From Bicyclus anynana (lineage: Eukaryota; Arthropoda; Insecta; Lepidoptera; Nymphalidae), in the NCBI RefSeq assembly GCF_947172395.1, contig NC_069100.1, positions 14,164,109-14,228,108 on the forward strand: a stretch of DNA of 64,000 bases, in the 5' to 3' direction. Made by a program: the position numbers and the translations under genes. Below are positions 52,320 to 64,000 of the stretch, piece after piece. The notes beneath the pieces are model-generated. The model saw only the letters and a list, made by a program, of their open reading frames with translations. It was not told the origin of the DNA and did not search any database. Positions within the stretch are counted from its first letter, which is position 1. Each line of letters starts with the position of its first letter.

Positions 52320-52560
52320 TGGAAGGGAAAGGAGATGATGAGCGACGTTTTCAGCCATTTCAGCGTTTCCCCGCCGCACTGTAGCCGCCCTTATCCAGCC
52401 GGCAGCCATTTGTAACGTTTCAGCGCAAACTTGACAATATATTCCGCCACACGCGCGCGGTATCGGCGCGCGGGCACTCGGCGCGAACAGATAAATATTT
52501 ATATTTTACATTCAATACACAGCCGCGCTGTGTTGTGACGATTTACATTAATGGCTGTTG
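52320..52560. promoter_or_regulatory. CpG-rich patch, possible promoter or first exon
   Basis: GC-rich, CpG-dense sequence (CGCGCGCGGTATCGGCGCGC at 52454 and around) unlike the AT-rich surroundings and unlike any repeat seen here. It is followed by an open frame of 170 codons (52535-53047) without a recognisable domain. Possibly the start of a gene with a long first intron; the strand is unknown. Confidence 0.3.
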
Positions 52561-53341
52561 TTATAGCGCATGTAGTGAGAATATCGGGGAAGTACTATCA
52601 CCTTGCAGGTTCTTTCAGTCACTACAAGCAATGGTAAGGCATGCTTGCTTGCACTTGGCTACAATCGCCTATGTATTCGTGAATAGTTGGACAAAACAAT
52701 TAACTAAATTAACAATTAACGAAATTTATTTTATTATTAGCAAAAGCGAAAATAGTGTGTGTTATCGCCGTTTAGTGTTGGAAATAGTAGTCTGTGACGG
52801 ATATGACGTCGCTCGTGCTCGTGGCGTTCGAGTCGTCCACATCTTTTGTTGTGTAGTTCTTTATGGGTTACTTGGGATAGTCGGGGAGAGTGACTTGAGT
52901 GGAAAAGGGGAGTGTTTGATATCAGTCAAAGGATCCTTTAACCCTACACACATCGTTCACAAGTACGTGACTCCACTCAAGAGAATACTCTGCCATTCTA
53001 GGATCTTATTTTGGTTACAGTTTGATTTATTAATTAAGTTGTCCTGACAAGTGTTGTGAATCATAACCTTTGTTCGACATTAGTTTTCCTATATTTGTAA
53101 TCACCTTTTGAGTCCTATAATATGTGTTTTCCTTACGAGCCATCAGTAATAGACGATAGTGTACTGATGTGGATCAGCTAATTCCCTGAGCTTTATAAAT
53201 ATGTACCGATACCATAGACCATAGACAAACCGATGTACATGTAGGCACCTACTGAATTTGCAGCAGTTGTTAGTTATTTTTTTATTACTGTGTTAATATT
53301 TGGACATAAGTAGTATATATTTCATGGTTGATATGTGTCCT

Positions 53342-53656
53342 GAGCCGTGATAGCCCAGGATATGATTTCTGTCTCCAATTTCGGAGGGTGTGGGTTCAAA
53401 TCCGGTCCGGGGCATGCACCTCCAACTTTTCAGTTGTGTGCATTTTAAGAAATTAAATATCACGTGTCTCAAACAGTGAAGGAAAACATCGTGAGGAAAC
53501 CTGCATACCTGAGAATTATCTTAATTCTCTGCGTGTGTGAAGCCTGCCAATCCGCATTGGGCCAGCGTGGTGGACTATTGGCCTAACCCCTCTCAATATG
53601 AGAGGAGACACGAGCTCAGCAGTGAGCCGAATATGGGTTGATAACGACGACGAGTA
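53342..53656 (+). mobile_element. SINE family A, full length
   Basis: Head with a 3-bp deletion (TAGCCCAGGATATG), complete body and GATAACGACGACG tail. Confidence 0.9.
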
Positions 53657-54506
53657 GTTTTTTTATTACTGTGCAAATATTCGGACAAATATTTGGACAT
53701 AAGTAGTATATATTTCATGGTCATGGTTCTCCTGAAAATCAGTCTTCTAAAAGCGCATCCAAATCGGTCCATAAGCTTAAAAACTACAGTAGGTACCACA
53801 GATATACGGTTAACTAATAATATCCCTTAGGGGTTAAAAACGCAACTTCATCCCCTATTCAACCCCTTGATTGTATGGATTACAAACTCGAGTGTGGGTA
53901 GATTGCAAATCTTACACAAAACACGTAAACAATAAGCAAATATCTCACCCCCGTGACGGAGTGAGTGTTGCCATTCGCGCCTTCTCTCCTCTCCCCTATC
54001 TCACACACACCCCATCCTACCCGTGTAATGGATTTGCTGAGTTTGTGGTGCAAGTTATAAACTTCAAGACACTATTATTATTTTAGAAAAAAATCGGAGT
54101 TGTGCGCGTTGGACTGTCGGACAACCAGGGTTTCGTACAAATAACTCGTACGTCTTAAATCGAAAACTTTGAATGAAAATTATTAGAATTCTGTTTATTT
54201 TACTTGTGCCCATAGACCTTCTCTACGATACCTTACCTACATGACACGGTGAACTGAATCAAAAATTTTTAGACCGCCATCTTGCATTCATTCCGTTTTT
54301 TTGTGATTTAGTTGCAAATGTTCAGTTTTTATATTTTTCCCTAATATACTTACTTGGAGAGTAAGACGACATCCATAGTTCTAGGTTGCGGCTACTACAA
54401 CGGTTGGTTTAATTGTAGTAGAAGGATATTGAATAATTTAAGACCATTAAAAAAAGTGTCAACTTGCCTTTTGAAAGTCTGAACCTCTGAAACATGCAAG
54501 TTTTGT
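53657..54506. other. No gene recognised
   Basis: A word near 54440 (TTAAGACCATTAAAAAAAGTG) repeats the inner end of the foldback element at 22630. Nothing else is assigned. Confidence 0.4.
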
Positions 54507-54650
54507 GGCTGGTGGGAGGCTTAATTCGTGGCTAGTTACAACCCTACCGACAAAGACGTACCGCCAAACTATTTAACGTTCCGGTACGATGCCCTGTAAA
54601 AACCGAAAGGGGTGCGGATTTTCATCCTCCTCCTAACAAGTTAGCCCGCC
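54507..54650 (+). mobile_element. SINE family B, middle part
   Basis: GGCTGGTGGGAGGCTTAATT through CCTAACAAGTTAGCCCGC; both ends missing. Confidence 0.82.
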
Positions 54651-54919
54651 ACACTTCAAAAAACGCTACCTCTTATGCCTTGGGCGTTGTATGATAACAA
54701 GCGCGGTAAGTGATTGTAGCCGTGTGTTGCCGCTGATAGCATTAGCTGGCGATTTGTGGAGCATGGCGGCGCTGCGGGGGAGGGGGTGGGGGGACATTGT
54801 TTTAAAGTTTCAGCTTATTTGGGATGTGATTTTGATCTTATGTACGAGTTATTTTAATATTTAGATTTCGATACAAAACGAAAGGAAAAATTGATAAATC
54901 AAATTATTAAGTTGTATTA

Positions 54920-55066
54920 CCAGTGGATATGACCTCTGCCTCCGATTCCGGAGGGTGCGGGTTCGAATCCGGTCCGGGGTATGCACCTCCAACTTTTCAG
55001 TTGTGTGCATTTTAAGAAATTAAATATCACGTGTCTCAAACGGTGATTGAAAACAACGTGAGGATA
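54920..55066 (+). mobile_element. SINE family A, 5' half
   Basis: CAGTGGATATGACCTCTGCC, GGTTCGAATCC, to CGGTGATTGAAAACAACGTG, then cut by the repeat at 55068. Confidence 0.85.
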
Positions 55067-55067
55067 T

Positions 55068-55248
55068 TAAAATATTAAAAACATAAGACGCCATTTTTCT
55101 CAAATAATATTGAAAATTACTGATGCGACGGTTCGTGTTGTACTGACTCGAGAATGTATTACTTTTTGAATTTTGTATTTGGAACGGCTACGACACCGTC
55201 GTCGTGTTCCGTACGCTCCATCTGTATATTATTATTGATTAATCTGTG
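55068..55248 (-). mobile_element. Interspersed repeat family F, copy 4
   Basis: Reverse complement of the family: GTACTGACTCGAGAATGTAT, GGAACGGCTACGACACCGTC, TTCCGTACGCTCCATCTG. Confidence 0.65.
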
Positions 55249-57168
55249 TATTTACCTATTTCTAGCTATCAAGGATTTTATATACAATAATAGGTCTATG
55301 ATTATTGACATAACTATAATTCTACCAATAGCTAGAGATAAATCTTATCTACGGTAATCGCATTTAAAAATGGAACATCAACTTAACCTACCGCAACGCA
55401 AGACACTATCATCGGAAAAAAATTAAACTTGTCTATGACAAAAAAGAGTTTTGTATTACGCAGTTCGGGTTGGCGGGCTTTTTGACGCGGCGTAAACATC
55501 TTGTTAGTGAAAGCCAAATACGAGCGTTTATAAATAATAAATAAGGTGGATATAATACTTTACAATACAATGGCCGGCTAACAAATGTTTCGCGTCGTCC
55601 CGTTGTCACTTTTTCTATGTAAATTGCGCGCGTAATTTGTGAACGCACTGGGTTCTTTTTCGTACCTGTTAGGTTCTTTTTGTGTCGGTGACGGCTGAAA
55701 GGAGGTTGGCAATGAAAACGGTCTTATTGAAGACGGCGTGATTTTTATTTGATTTTGGGTTTACGGTTTTAATCGAATAAATTCTTTGGGTGTAACGAAG
55801 CCTTTTATGGGTGCTTTGATACTTTTTTTTTTAATGCTGATTCAATCTTGAAAACAAGATGCAAGTAAATGTTGCTTTATATGTAGGATTTGATGGTGAA
55901 TATTTAAATTTTAATGTAATCTGCAGCTGCAGGTCTTTTAATTCCTTTGAGCTTGATTGAAGCTTCATAAATAGCATAGACAAACTGATGTAGATACCTA
56001 CACTCTCAGACCAACTACCTTTGGATTAGTATTGAACTCAAATTCACCAACAAAATTGATACTACGTACTCTATACTGAAAATTTTTTAGAAGAAAGAAA
56101 ACTCCGTAGTTATTCAATTACCTGACCCGGTATTGAGGAACCTAGGACTACGTTATCCGAAGCCACGTACGAACAACTATTTGACCAACGTGCCAGTTCC
56201 TTGATGTTTCCTAAAAGGCGGTTGTCTGTACTTCTATCTTCCATGAGTTGCTAACACACCTATCTAGGTATGTTTTTTTGAAATATAATAAATTTAAAAT
56301 ATATTTAAGTAGTTTAAAATTTTGTTGGTCCTGACAAAATTTTGCAATTTGCCAAAAAGTTTTCTCGTAGACAATGTCCAAGCCATAGACAATATCCAAG
56401 ATCCAATATGGCGCGTTATTACACTGTCTTAGTCAGCGACAAAATGTAATAACGCGTTTTCGTCCAATAAAACACGAAATTTTCGCGCCATCCGAGTAGT
56501 TTTGGGCATCTGTCGCCATGTTGGGATAACGGCCATGTTTTCTAATATAAAGCCCAATAAAATGTCACCACAAATATCAAATATGGCGGTGTAATAAAAT
56601 TTTCTCGTGTCGTATAGCCATTTCTTGTCTATGATTTTAATGGACGTAAAATAAGGAAGTTCTATGGACATCCAATAAAATCCAATTTATTTTATACGTT
56701 CTTGTTTGTTTGTTTTTTTGAAAATTTAAATTACTTGTTTAACTGAGATCAAACATAGATATTTTATAATACGGTAGTAAACAGTTGCATTCAATATTCA
56801 TTTATTTCTTTTGTGCTTAAACAAGTCAGAAATTCATAATTTCTTCTTCGCGATAGGTTAGTTAATTTGATAAAGTCTCTTTAAGTTTCTACGTTTCTCC
56901 ATTTAAATTGATTGTTATACTTCTTATACACCAAGCCATGAGCCTATTCCGTCTACTGCTAGTATAAAAAGAATAAGTGCGAAGTTTTCCTAGTTTAAAC
57001 CTTCTTTATGATTTTTATAAACGTCATTATATAAATCAATTACGTATAATGATGTGGTGTGTTGAGGTTATGGGCCCGTCTCACGCGATTCGTCACTATT
57101 ACTAATGAAATGTTATTGTTAAAACTACACACAACCACACAGCCTACTTTGAGTACGTAATCATTACG
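55249..57168. other. No gene recognised
   Basis: AT-rich; a CG-containing patch at 55460-55700 has no ORF with a domain. Nothing assigned. Confidence 0.4.
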
Positions 57169-57314
57169 CACCGGTGTTGGCGAAGGATTTTTCATGTACA
57201 TTTTGTATTGTATAATTTGTATTTGATTTTCCGTGACAAGGTGTTTAAATAGCGTAGGGACTTGCAAATTGTACTTAGTTAATTGTAATAAGAAAAATCC
57301 TTCGCCAATACCGT
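57169..57314. mobile_element. MITE with about 22-bp inverted ends
   Basis: CACCGGTGTTGGCGAAGGAT at left faces AAATCCTTCGCCAATACCGT at right. Confidence 0.75.
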
Positions 57315-57328
57315 CAGTGAATATGTGT

Positions 57329-57485
57329 ATTTAGCGTTCCGGTACGATGTCGTGTAGAAACCGAAAGGAGTATGGATTTTCATCCTCCTCCTAACAAGTT
57401 AGCCCGCTTCCATCTTAGACTGCATCATCACTTACAATCAGGTGAGATTGTAGTCAAGGGCTAATTTGTAAAGAATAAAAAAAAG
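57329..57485 (+). mobile_element. SINE family B, 3' half
   Basis: TTTAGCGTTCCGGTACGATG through CAAGGGCTAATTTGTAAAG and an A tail. Confidence 0.87.
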
Positions 57486-59432
57486 GTAGGTACATGTGTT
57501 TTAATAATCCATGTCTATTACATTATCTAATGCACCTTTTTCATTTTATACATCAGATGATAAGCGCTGTACATATTTATACTATAGATATGTTACGTGC
57601 CTACAAAATCACCGCAAGAAGTGATCCTTTAGCTTCTCCACTGAGCGCACATTATGCACTATTTTGTGTTACATTATATATACAGTTCCTGAACACACAA
57701 TCGACGTTGTATACAATATATAAGTAAGTAGGTATTATTTGTTTAATTAACTTTCTTTGTTTACTATGTGACTCAATGAAATTAAGACAATTAGCCACTT
57801 ATATTAGCCTCAGTTTTGACGCGCTAGTGACATGTCTAATGGTATAAAATCTTTGATAAAAACGACAAAAATAATATTTAAATTTCATAATAAATTCATT
57901 ATTACAAATTGTAGGTAGATATAATTAAATTATAATATCCAATTCTAACATCGAAAAAAAAATCCAATCAACATCACAAAATGGAATCGAGATAACAATC
58001 AAGATACATTATTAAACAAAATTCCAATTTGTAATTCCCGAATCCATTCGAGCCCCCACAATATAACGTCATCATCCACAAATCATCACAGAAAAAACAC
58101 CCCCTAATATTCAGCCAACCACAATGTACATGTAAAAAGACCCAATAACACGTTGATGTTAGGCTGAAAAACCTTGCAGCTGTTGCCTTGCCTTGGGTTT
58201 AGATGAAAAAAAACTTTGCCGCAACGCGATTGGTTGACGCTGGATGGCGGGAACATTAGCGGCATCTGTCATTTTCATATTGTCTATGGGTTGTTTTTAC
58301 TGTTATGTTGGCCATATGTTACGTATTTATGTGAGAAATAGTAATAAAATTGTTTATTAGCGAATAACTTGGTGTCCTCGTTATAGGTTATTGTCTTTTT
58401 ATTTCGTAGTTGGGTAGGTTTCTTACATAATATTATTCGATGGCCTCAATAGCTTCTCGGTAAATTGATCAGACTTAACACTAAAAGGGATGTAGTAGGT
58501 ACTAGTCAGTTTCCCCAATTGCCAACCTCACTTGCTCGTGGTGCACTCTGCAATTGGACTGACGAGGCTCTGGCGACCGACGAATGGCGGTATATCCATT
58601 CCCACAGGCTATAGATAATTAAATGGCTCAGAGCAGTGTCGACAGCGGCGCGAGAAATCTAGCTCTGTGCTGACCAACCCGCATTCCCAGCGTGGTCGGT
58701 ACGGGTCAAATCTTTGTTTATTGACCGAAGAAAAGAAACACGAATAGGTGAAACGTTAAATACAATTTAACTTTAAAAGCGTTTTTCTTTTATACGGAGA
58801 GGCCCATCTAACGATTTATATCGATGGTTTTCAAAGTAAGCCTATAATTGAACATATACGGATTGCAATTTGATTCGGGCATTTATATATCACTTTAAAA
58901 ACACGTTAATAAAATCGATTATTTAATCGATTAGTGTAAAATCGTTATATCAATCAAAGTTTGACGATTAATAAATCGATGTTTATTGACCATAAACAAG
59001 ATATTCCCTCCGACACTCAATTAAAAGTTTTATGAAGGCGCGTGAGGTAACATACATTATTTTTATCTGTGGTCTATTTGTCGGGCTGGCTTTGCAATGC
59101 AGATTTGGAACCCTTATAATTTTAAGTTTTACTTATCACCATAACCCTTAGATCAATTATTTTCTATAGGACCTGCCTCGCTAGAGGTTACCCCACTGTT
59201 ACCTATATGATCAAGATCTAACGTGTATAGAATAAATGTTTCTTCGTGTTAAAATTACACGTGTGTGTGATTTAAAATTTATAGTTATGTGTAGTATAAA
59301 AACATGGGATATATTTATTGGTGTTAAATACTTTCAATGTGTGAATTTACCTCGTACCCCTCTAATAACGAAGGACAATTTTGTTGGTGAATTTGAGTGC
59401 GATACCTACTTACGATTGAGGTTGAGAATAGA
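57486..59432. other. No gene recognised
   Basis: Four ATCGAT words cluster between 58820 and 58980. GGCGGGAAC with a nearby ATTGG (about 58230-58255) resembles promoter words. No exon seen. Confidence 0.4.
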
Positions 59433-59483
59433 CACCGGATGACATTTTTACATGTACCTAACGTGTAAAAATGCCATCCGGTG
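59433..59483. repeat. Short near-perfect hairpin
   Basis: CACCGGATGACATTTTTACA faces TGTAAAAATGCCATCCGGTG across 11 bp. The left arm word also occurs near 25908. Confidence 0.8.
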
Positions 59484-59732
59484 ACAACCCTTCGTAGATA
59501 TCATAAAATAGGTAGTGGATATTGTCCAATTGAATGAGCTTTACAGAATACGAAATATCCGATTGTTATTGATTTAATGTTATTAAACTATGTAGCTAAC
59601 ATAACAGTTAGTGAGTTGGTTGGCTGGTTATACCTAATCTATCTTCATTCCAAATTCCAGCTAAATCGGTTCATTAGTTTCGGCGTGTAAGGTTATCAAA
59701 ATGTTCATCAATACTAATCACACTATCACACT

Positions 59733-59953
59733 TCACACTAATATTATAAAGGCGAAAGTTTGTGTGTAAGTGTGAAAGTATGTTTGTTCCTCTTTTACGC
59801 TGCGGCTACTGAAGCGATTTGGCTGACATTTTTAATGGAAATAGATTTCACTCTGGATTAACACATAGGCTACTTTTCATCCCGGTTGTATGGTTCCCGC
59901 GGGATTTGTGAAAAACTGAATTCCACGCGTACGACGTCGCGGGCGTCCGCTAG
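59733..59953 (+). mobile_element. Helitron-like element, second subfamily
   Basis: TCACACTAATATTATAAAGG start and GGGCGTCCGCTAG end; near match to 41953-42173. Confidence 0.75.
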
Positions 59954-60135
59954 TATTATATAAAGAGGAAAGATTTGATTGTTAGTTTGTTTGTTTGTTT
60001 GTATTGAAACTACTGAATCGATTTGAATAATTCTCTCACCATTATGAAGCTACACTATCCCCGAGTGCTATATTTTATCCCCGTTTTCCTACGGGAACGT
60101 GAACCACGCAGGTGAAACCGCGCGGCGTTTGCTAG
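59954..60135 (+). mobile_element. Helitron-like element (Lep1 type), abutting the previous one
   Basis: Starts TATTATATAAAGAGGAAAGA, contains CCTACGGGAACGTGAACCAC and ends GCGGCGTTTGCTAG. Confidence 0.72.
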
Positions 60136-60167
60136 TATACAGTGGGGTTCATTAAGATTTTAATGTC

Positions 60168-60428
60168 GCCAGTCCACTTAGTGGGGGTCCGACTAGCACT
60201 GTGCTTTCCGGTGATGTCATTCCAGCACCATGGGACCCCATCGTCCATCGGTTCTCTGAACTATGGCGCCCATTGCCGCTTCAGCATCGCGACTCGCTGA
60301 GCTATGCCGGACACTTTGGTTCTTTAAAAGATACCCTCATTCTGATTCAATTACGTAGAGATATTCCAAGTAGAATCTCCCTCACCCGCTGTGCGACTCT
60401 GAGCTTTCTTATGTGGCCTATAGTATGC
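60168..60428 (-). mobile_element. Decayed RTE-like LINE fragment
   Basis: Parallels 48775-49030 of the longer LINE (TAGTGGGGGTC, CTTTCCGGTG, TTCCAGCACC, CGACTCGCTGAGCTATG, CGCTGTGCGACTCTGAGC) with indels. It directly follows two Helitrons. Confidence 0.75.
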
Positions 60429-60459
60429 GAACATGTCATAAAAAGTAAATACGTACAAG

Positions 60460-60752
60460 GAGGTCCTGGGTTCGATCCCCTGCTAGGCCGATTGAGGTTT
60501 TCTTAATTGGTCCAGGTTTGGCTGATGGGGGGCTTTAGCCGTGGCTAGTTACCACCTACCGGCAAAGACGTACCGTCAAGCAATTTAGCGTTCCGGTACA
60601 ATGTAGTGTAGAAACTAAAAGGGTTGTGCATTTTCATACAAGTCTCCTCCTCCTCTTTACAAGTTAGCCCGCTTCCATCTTAGATTAGGTACATCATCAC
60701 TTACCATCAGGTGAGATTGTAGTCAAGAGCTAACTTGTAAAGAATAAAAATA
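60460..60752 (+). mobile_element. SINE family B, head partly lost
   Basis: GGAGGTCCTGGGTTCGATCC onward, complete body, A-rich tail. Confidence 0.87.
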
Positions 60753-62132
60753 AGGGTTCTGTTTTTGTACTACGTACGTTCGGAACCCTAAAAAGCCTTT
60801 AAAAAACATGTGCGTCTCGGGACGTTCGACAGAAGTGATAACTTAAACTAATTGCTTTTATTAATACCTATAGGTATATTTATTAGGTATATTATTTACA
60901 CTAACTAAAACAATAATATGTAATTAAATTTACTGCCTAAATCTCTTATAAAAAAGGAAATATAAAATTATGACTTGGGGTCGTAGAATTTCAAAATTCA
61001 TCAATTCATTCATCATTAATTAAGTCATTGAATTTAATTAATTAATGAATTTAACAAAGAATCCTCTGTTGTCCGAGAGGTGTGAAGAACATTTTGACAG
61101 CATATAAAAACTTTTACAATAGTCTGTGGTCGTAAAATCAGTCCGAAGTTCGCTCTGTCAAGTGCAAGTGACAAACGGTGCCAACTTCACCTGTACCGCG
61201 TTACGTTATTATGCGGTTTAAAGTCCTTCTCATGAAAAGAGTCCTCCACACGCGGCGCTATATCTCTTGCGCTGTAGCCGCGGGACTGCTTTCATGAAAA
61301 GGACTCTACCCTCCCATCGCAGCAAACCTACATCAAGTAAAAACACAAGAAAGTTCGTTAATCATGTCATAGATTATGTTTTCCTTAATTAACATTTTTA
61401 TAAAAGCAAGTCGGCCATCTTGCGTGCATAGACACCGTTAGGGTTGCCAGAAATAACTCATAAATTCACACGAAAATTAATTAAACCGCTACAAGGAAAT
61501 GGACACCCCATTTCACTTTAATATTTCACCTAGCTATAAAATAAGTGTTTAGGTACGTTTGTTCATTGTTTTTTTTTTCAGGTTTGTCGCGTTTGTGGAA
61601 TCAGATCTAAAAGTATTTTTGCTGCATCGTGAATTGTGTTTCATAGCACTTTTAGATTTAGTTCGGTTTAATAACTGGTAAAGAAAGGCTCTGAATTCCA
61701 ACTTTTTGAATATGTTATGTTAACTCGTATCTTTTTAACTAAAAGTTTTATCTTATATAATTTTAATATATCTTTTTAAGCTAAAACTGTTATGTTTATG
61801 CTGGACAATAATAGCTTTAGCCAAGGTAATTTTCATTGAGTAGCTTCATCTAGATGAGACGCTCAACTTTGTTATTTACGATAATTCTTGATTCTGGTAG
61901 TAAACTGGGTTAGGTCCCAGGTAATGAAAATTTTTGAGCGTCGGAACGAGACAATGTGCCACGCAATTTGTAGGACATTTTTTTATTTTGAATGTGTAAG
62001 TGCCGTGAACTTCATAAAGGACATCAGCGGCGTCACCGGGAATTTGGGCGAGAAGCAAAAGAGATGGGCGGAACGACTAACTAAGGGTGTGTCCTCTGAG
62101 ACTCGGACCTCGGCTTGGAGGGACGTTCACGA
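60753..62132. other. No gene recognised
   Basis: 60753-60795 has the GGGTTCTG...CGGAACCCTAAAAA end of an interspersed repeat. A 22-bp imperfect inverted pair (GTCCTT(C/T)TCATGAAA) lies at about 61221 and 61308. Rest AT-rich. Confidence 0.4.
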
Positions 62133-62362
62133 GCACGAGTCTCCTCAGAATGAGAGGGGTTAGGGTGTTTGTCCACCACGCTGGCCCAATTCGCAGGCTT
62201 TACACACGTTTAGAATTAAGAAAATTCTCAGGCATGCAGGTTTCCTCACGATGTTTTTACTTCACCGTTTGAGACGCGTAATATTTAACTTCTTAAATTG
62301 CACATAACTGAAAATCCCGGACCGGATTCAAAGCTATGCCCTGCATATCGAAGGCATAGGTC
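62133..62362 (-). mobile_element. SINE family A, tail missing
   Basis: GAGTCTCCTCAGAATGAGAG, CACCACGCTGGCCCAAT, TTTGAGACGCGTAATATTT and CCCGGACCGGATTCAAAGC. Confidence 0.82.
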
Positions 62363-62435
62363 ATATATACGGGTCTCTCACGGTTTTCGATACCAAATAT
62401 TCTTTACAAAAATAGTCCCCTTCTAGGTAGGTAAG

Positions 62436-62632
62436 AGCCGTGAAAGCCCATTTTAGGAAATTAAACATCACATGTCTCAAACGGCGAGGAAACCTGCATA
62501 CCAGAAAATTTTCTTAACTCTCTGCGTGTGTGAAGTTTGCTAATCCGCATTGGGCCAGCGTGGTGAACTATTCGCCTAACCCTTCTCATTCTGAGAGGAG
62601 ACTCTGGCACAACAGTGAGCCGAATAGAAAGA
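62436..62632 (+). mobile_element. SINE family A, internally deleted
   Basis: GAGCCGTGAAAGCCCATTTT, ATCACATGTCTCAAACGGCG through CAGTGAGCCGAATAG. Confidence 0.82.
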
Positions 62633-62924
62633 GAAAAATAATGATAAGTAGGTACTAACCTAAATATCATCTTTTAGCGCCGGCGAGATGAAAGGTTAGG
62701 TATATTCCACTTGTCACCGCTTCGCTAACGAAATTAACATATAAATGGTTGTTTGTGACCTCAGCGGTCGTGATAAGACACGTAGCGTGTTGGGAGTCAA
62801 TTTATTGCGCTGCGTAGACCTTAGCGAGATGTGCTTCATTATTAAAATTATATTAAGCTATTTACCACTCCTCTACGTTGGCCATGATGGAGGAAAACGC
62901 GATACAGAGTTCCTATGTAGTTAG

Positions 62925-63186
62925 ACGTCCAATGCAGGGCATAGGCCTTTTGTAGGGACTTCCAAACATCACGATTCTGAGCCACTTGCATCCAGCGAAT
63001 CCCTGCGACTTGCTTGATGTCGTCAGCCCACCTGGGGGCATCGATCAGCTGTAATTTCTAATGCGGGGACGCCATTTCAGCACCTTGGGACTCGGAGTAT
63101 GTGCTTCGCCTATTGTCCACTTCAGCTTCACGACTCGTTGAGCTATGTCGGTGACTTTGGTTCTTCTGCGGATTTCCTCATTAAGG
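62925..63186 (-). mobile_element. Decayed RTE-like LINE 3' fragment
   Basis: Parallels 48660-48950 of the longer LINE: GACGTCCA-TGCAGG-CATAGGCC, CATCCAGCG, CCACTTCAGCTTC, GAGCTATGTCGGTGACTTTGG. The reading frame is lost. Confidence 0.75.
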
Positions 63187-63334
63187 TATTCGATAGGATA
63201 ATTAAGGAATTAACATTCGACTGTTTTATCTTCGCTAATATCATAAAGATTTTTATCATTGGTTTGTAACGAATAAGCTCCGAAATTGGGCTGATTTTCG
63301 AAATTCTTTCATTAATGAATGCTACATTATAAGC

Positions 63335-63420
63335 GAGTAACATAGGCTACCTCTCTATCTTTATCCCCGTAGTCGTATGTAAACGGAGCTATGTGGAAAA
63401 CCACGGGAGGGCCGCTAGTA
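63335..63420 (+). mobile_element. Helitron-like 3' fragment
   Basis: CATAGGCTACCTCTCTATCT, TTATCCCCGTAG and CCACGGGAGGGCCGCTAG. Confidence 0.5.
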
Positions 63421-63781
63421 ATTGAGAGCTAAAAAATTACAATTGTAAAACAAATATATAAAGGCTTTTCAAACCAAAAAAGAAAAATCTACATTTTTCC
63501 ATTCGACCAGAGTCAAATAACCAAAGAAAATACTTGCAACACTCGAGCGGGGTGTTTTTTGAGTTCCATTGAAATTCAACGCCACAGACAATCGTTCTGT
63601 CGTATTTGCATTACAAAGGGTTGGGAAGAGCATAGAGAATATTATTTACCTACTTGAATTTTCTAAAAGATCATTTTGATTTGATCAGAAACTTATTTCC
63701 ACATTCAATAGCTAGTCAATTTTAAAAACAAAAACAATTTGAAGTTCAATTGGACGTTACCTAGTATTGTTATGAAAAAAA

Positions 63782-63860
63782 CCGGCCAAGTGAGTGTCGA
63801 GTCACGCGTACTGTAGGGTTCCGTAGATGTGATGCACAAAAATACCGATAACGATACCCC
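63782..63860 (+). repeat. Start of CCGGCCAAGTG-family repeat
   Basis: CCGGCCAAGTGAGTGTCGAG and GTAGGGTTCCGTAG, the inverted counterpart of 4805-4868. Confidence 0.55.
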
Positions 63861-64000
63861 ACACTATGGGATAGAAGATATTATTTTTTTAAAATTTTCT
63901 TTGTACCAGTTTATAGACATAATTAATGTATATTGACGTGTTTTTCAAGTCGGTAGTGTTTTGTTTTTTAATTATTTATTATATAAATAGCAATTATGTA

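Overview
This window looks like nuclear DNA of a lepidopteran (moth or butterfly), read from the sequence alone. It is AT-rich, has very low gene density and is full of lepidopteran-type repeats: two tRNA-headed SINE families on both strands, Helitron-like elements that end in CTAG, hairpin MITEs and RTE-type LINE fragments. There are no bacterial features. A run of exactly 200 N at 37867-38066 is a scaffolding gap. I do not name a species.

Only one host gene is convincing. It encodes the sigma (small) subunit of the AP-3 adaptor complex on the + strand, 16758-22258, in six coding exons that join in phase to a 191-residue protein. The gene has two striking features. First, exon 5 is followed by six further copies (20655-21462) with period 142 bp. 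Each copy keeps a splice acceptor and donor but lacks the same 10 bp of exon, so it would shift the frame into an early TGA; only the first copy (20503-20610) is usable. Second, the terminal exon carries four codons and a TGA, and the same frame then stays open for 102 more codons with coding-like codon use and a basic tail, ending at 22567. This could be reached by stop readthrough or by an alternative acceptor 27 nt further on.

Layout. 1-16560: SINEs, a 136-bp tandem satellite (1463-2088), MITEs, a hAT-type MITE (10603-11108) and Helitrons; no recognised gene. 16560-22570: the AP-3 sigma gene, with repeats in every long intron. 22600-24000: a large inverted-repeat element and a further MITE. 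24000-48000: repeats only, including a second hAT-type MITE (26107-26615) with its own 8-bp target duplication. 48656-51600: an almost complete RTE-like LINE on the - strand (endonuclease plus reverse transcriptase) broken by one TGA. 51600-64000: repeats, a CpG-rich patch (52320-52560) that may be a promoter, two Helitrons back to back and two decayed LINE pieces.

The genes do not form an operon or pathway: one housekeeping trafficking gene sits in a repeat-dense landscape. The novelty lies in how that gene's 3' half has been reshaped by tandem duplication. All repeat boundaries are by eye and may be off by several bases.
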